This document shows positions 5,644 to 7,322 of a stretch of DNA of 7,322 nucleotides, piece after piece. Made by a program: the position numbers and the translations under genes. The stretch is from assembly GCF_938031315.1 (NCBI RefSeq), contig NZ_CALHHT010000192.1, positions 1-7,322 of the forward strand, read 5' to 3'. Origin of the DNA: an uncultured Campylobacter sp. Lineage in GTDB: Bacteria; Campylobacterota; Campylobacteria; Campylobacterales; Campylobacteraceae. The first letter of the stretch is position 1, and every line of letters starts with the position of its first letter. Below the pieces are notes generated by a model. It searched no databases. It was not told where the DNA came from and worked only from the letters and a program-made list of their open reading frames with translations.

Positions 5644-7322
5644 ATGCTAAAGTCTTTGAAAAAAATCGTATCTCTTGCGCTTGTCGGTGCAGCAGGGTTC
5701 GGCTATGCGAGCGAGCAGAATTCCTGGAGCTATGCAAACGCGCAAAAATCACCTTCCAACAACACTTCCCGTTCCGATGTAATGAGCGCTGCGGATAGCT
5801 TGGGCGCGAAATTAAGCAGGCGCGACGCGGCTAGCGATAGCTCCGCGAGCGACGAGTATGAAAACTCATTTCGTATCAAGCTCGAGTACGCAAGGGGCTT
5901 TGCCAAAAAGGGCTCATATTCGGGCAGGCTTAATAATCAGCGCGTTATGATGCCTGCGTTTCGCTGGACGGGCAATAGCGGCGTAAATGCCGAATTTTGG
6001 AACGGCATTACCAATATAGGCGGCGCGCTGGTTCCTTATGTGGCTTTCGGTTCATACGAGGCGGCGATACCGGGCGATCAAACCACGCAATATCTGGTCA
6101 GAAGAGAAGAAGACGCAGTTCAGATGAAGCGAAATATCGCGGCGGGAATATCAAATTTAGGCTATACCTATACCAAAAATTCTACTAGAAATCTAAATTT
6201 AGTCTATGCCGATATCGATAATTTCGTAAATTTCTACGGCAGAGAAAATATCGCAGGATACTTTATCGACGAAGTCAATACCGAGAATAATCCCGCAACT
6301 ATTGCCTATATGGAGAGTATCTACAATTATATCAAGACTAAATATCCGGGAATGCTCGTTTTGGCGAACAACGGCTGGGGCGTGCGCGACGCCATAGCCC
6401 CTTATGCGGACGTTTGGATGCTGCAAGAGGTGAGCGCGGACGACTACATAAACCACTATCGTCCTAGAACCTCTGAGTTTGAAAAAGACCCCGCAAATTC
6501 CTCTAAAATTTTGCACGTCATATACAACGCAAGACCGGATCAATACGACGAGATCATAAGATTATCTCGCGAGCGCAACGCGGCAAATCTATTTATCACC
6601 TCCGATACGAATGCCTATCCTAGCGGATATGACGATCTGCCTACCTATTTTGAAGCGCTGATGCTGGCGATCAATAATTTCACGCCTAAAAACGGTAGCC
6701 TGTTTTCGCAGGTCGCAAGAGGCGGCAACCGGGTAGGCATCGAGATGCCGCGCTCGAAGGTCGATCTGGATCTTACAAAGCTTGCAAGAAATTCCGCTTA
6801 TAAAAATTTAGCCGATACCGACGGGCAGGAGTTTAACGTAAACGTAAGCGCGATTGGAAACTACGGCGGGGATTACAAAGACCGCTCGGGTGGCGTCAAA
6901 TACGATCACAAGAGCGACGGAATTTTACTCGGAGCCTCCAAGAGAGTGGATGATCTTACGCTGGGCGTGATCTTTGGGTATCAAAAATCGGACGCTTGGT
7001 ACGAGGGTAAATTCGACGGTGTCAAAGAAAACATCAAATCCTACGAGTTCGGCCTGGCGGGCAGATACGACTTTAACGAAAACGTGGATTTGGCGGTAAA
7101 TTTAACTTATTCGACAAACGATCATAAATTTGAAACCAACAACGGATTCGGCGCTATCCACGGCGCGAAATACAAATCGCAAATTTGGGATTTCAGTACC
7201 AGAGCTGGGTACAAATTCTTATTTGAAAACGGCTACATTAAGCCATATTTGGGACTTGGAGCGATTAGAGTGAACGAAGATGCGATCTCCAGGCTTAAAT
7301 TTAGCTCCGCTTCAAAAACCGC
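5644..7322 (+). CDS. Autotransporter with spherulin-4-like glycoside hydrolase passenger (partial, runs off window)
   Basis: The frame is open from the ATG at 5644 to the window end, giving 559 residues with the C-terminus missing. GAGG at 5631-5634 serves as ribosome-binding site. Residues 1-22 form a Sec signal peptide: basic LKSLKK, a hydrophobic core, then cleavage near GYA-S. A Ser/Ala/Asp-rich stretch (about 40-75) follows. Residues about 128-345 resemble the spherulation-specific family 4 TIM-barrel: VPYVAFGSYE, then GYTYTKNSTR (172-181), YADIDNFVNFYG (188-199) and AGYFIDEVN (204-212). D209, E210 and E262 (DVWMLQEVSADD) are the candidate catalytic acids, by analogy with Sph3-type (GH135) enzymes. 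From about 400, alternating strands such as GILLGASKRV, LTLGVIFGYQKSDAWYEG and YIKPYLGLGAIRV match a type V autotransporter barrel; the linker at about 370-395 could be the helix that fills it. Inference: a surface-anchored hydrolase, perhaps for galactosamine-containing biofilm polysaccharide. The enzyme family is moderately sure and the substrate unknown. Confidence 0.8.
   Translation, partial: MLKSLKKIVSLALVGAAGFGYASEQNSWSYANAQKSPSNNTSRSDVMSAADSLGAKLSRRDAASDSSASDEYENSFRIKLEYARGFAKKGSYSGRLNNQRVMMPAFRWTGNSGVNAEFWNGITNIGGALVPYVAFGSYEAAIPGDQTTQYLVRREEDAVQMKRNIAAGISNLGYTYTKNSTRNLNLVYADIDNFVNFYGRENIAGYFIDEVNTENNPATIAYMESIYNYIKTKYPGMLVLANNGWGVRDAIAPYADVWMLQEVSADDYINHYRPRTSEFEKDPANSSKILHVIYNARPDQYDEIIRLSRERNAANLFITSDTNAYPSGYDDLPTYFEALMLAINNFTPKNGSLFSQVARGGNRVGIEMPRSKVDLDLTKLARNSAYKNLADTDGQEFNVNVSAIGNYGGDYKDRSGGVKYDHKSDGILLGASKRVDDLTLGVIFGYQKSDAWYEGKFDGVKENIKSYEFGLAGRYDFNENVDLAVNLTYSTNDHKFETNNGFGAIHGAKYKSQIWDFSTRAGYKFLFENGYIKPYLGLGAIRVNEDAISRLKFSSASKT

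Noticed and set aside
5383..5752. Minus-strand frames over the rplT end, terminator and autotransporter start
   Set aside because: They cross two inverted repeats and the signal-peptide coding region, and their translations are low-complexity.
5997..6543. Small frames (5997-6188 plus, 6199-6543 minus) within the last gene
   Set aside because: The long frame from 5644 carries a signal peptide, an enzyme domain and barrel strands without a stop, so these are shadows.
1..7322. CRISPR array, tRNA, rRNA, insertion sequence or phage genes
   Set aside because: No regularly spaced direct repeats, cloverleaf-like segments, transposase or phage motifs were seen on either strand.

Overview
The window looks like chromosomal DNA of a Campylobacter-type epsilonproteobacterium. 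The threonyl-tRNA synthetase, IF3, L35 and L20 sequences have the character of that group, non-coding DNA is very AT-rich, and the palindrome AAATTT recurs throughout. Coding GC is moderate (roughly 45-50%, estimated by eye), which suggests one of the higher-GC oral species (C. gracilis, C. rectus, C. showae or similar) rather than C. jejuni. The species is an inference.

Layout, all genes on the + strand. Positions 1-188 are a non-coding lead-in with one weak AT hairpin. A protein-kinase-fold protein (189-926) overlaps a Bcr/CflA-type drug efflux transporter (910-2100) by 17 nt, so the two probably form an operon. A 112-nt leader precedes thrS (2213-4036). thrS overlaps infC (4033-4554) by 4 nt, and infC begins with TTG. 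A 314-nt AT-rich gap (4555-4868) holds a good intrinsic terminator and at least two promoter candidates. It is followed by rpmI (4869-5060, L35) and rplT (5159-5515, L20), which are separated by a 98-nt spacer full of stem-loops. A strong terminator and then a long perfect inverted repeat follow rplT. The last gene (5644 to the window edge) is cut off by the window end.

The middle of the window is translation machinery: threonine charging, initiation, and two large-subunit proteins. It appears to be split into two transcription units, thrS-infC and rpmI-rplT, by the terminator near 4670-4706. Two RNA leaders may carry autoregulation. The thrS leader has a 6-bp stem with a 7-nt loop that presents CGU exactly where a tRNA-Thr anticodon would sit. 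The rpmI-rplT spacer could be an L20-responsive element.

The most unusual gene is the last one. It encodes a secreted protein with a signal peptide, a spherulin-4-like glycoside-hydrolase domain (candidate acidic residues D209, E210, E262) and the start of an autotransporter beta-barrel. This suggests a cell-surface enzyme acting on a polysaccharide, perhaps a galactosamine-containing biofilm polymer. The substrate is a hypothesis from fold families, not something the sequence proves.
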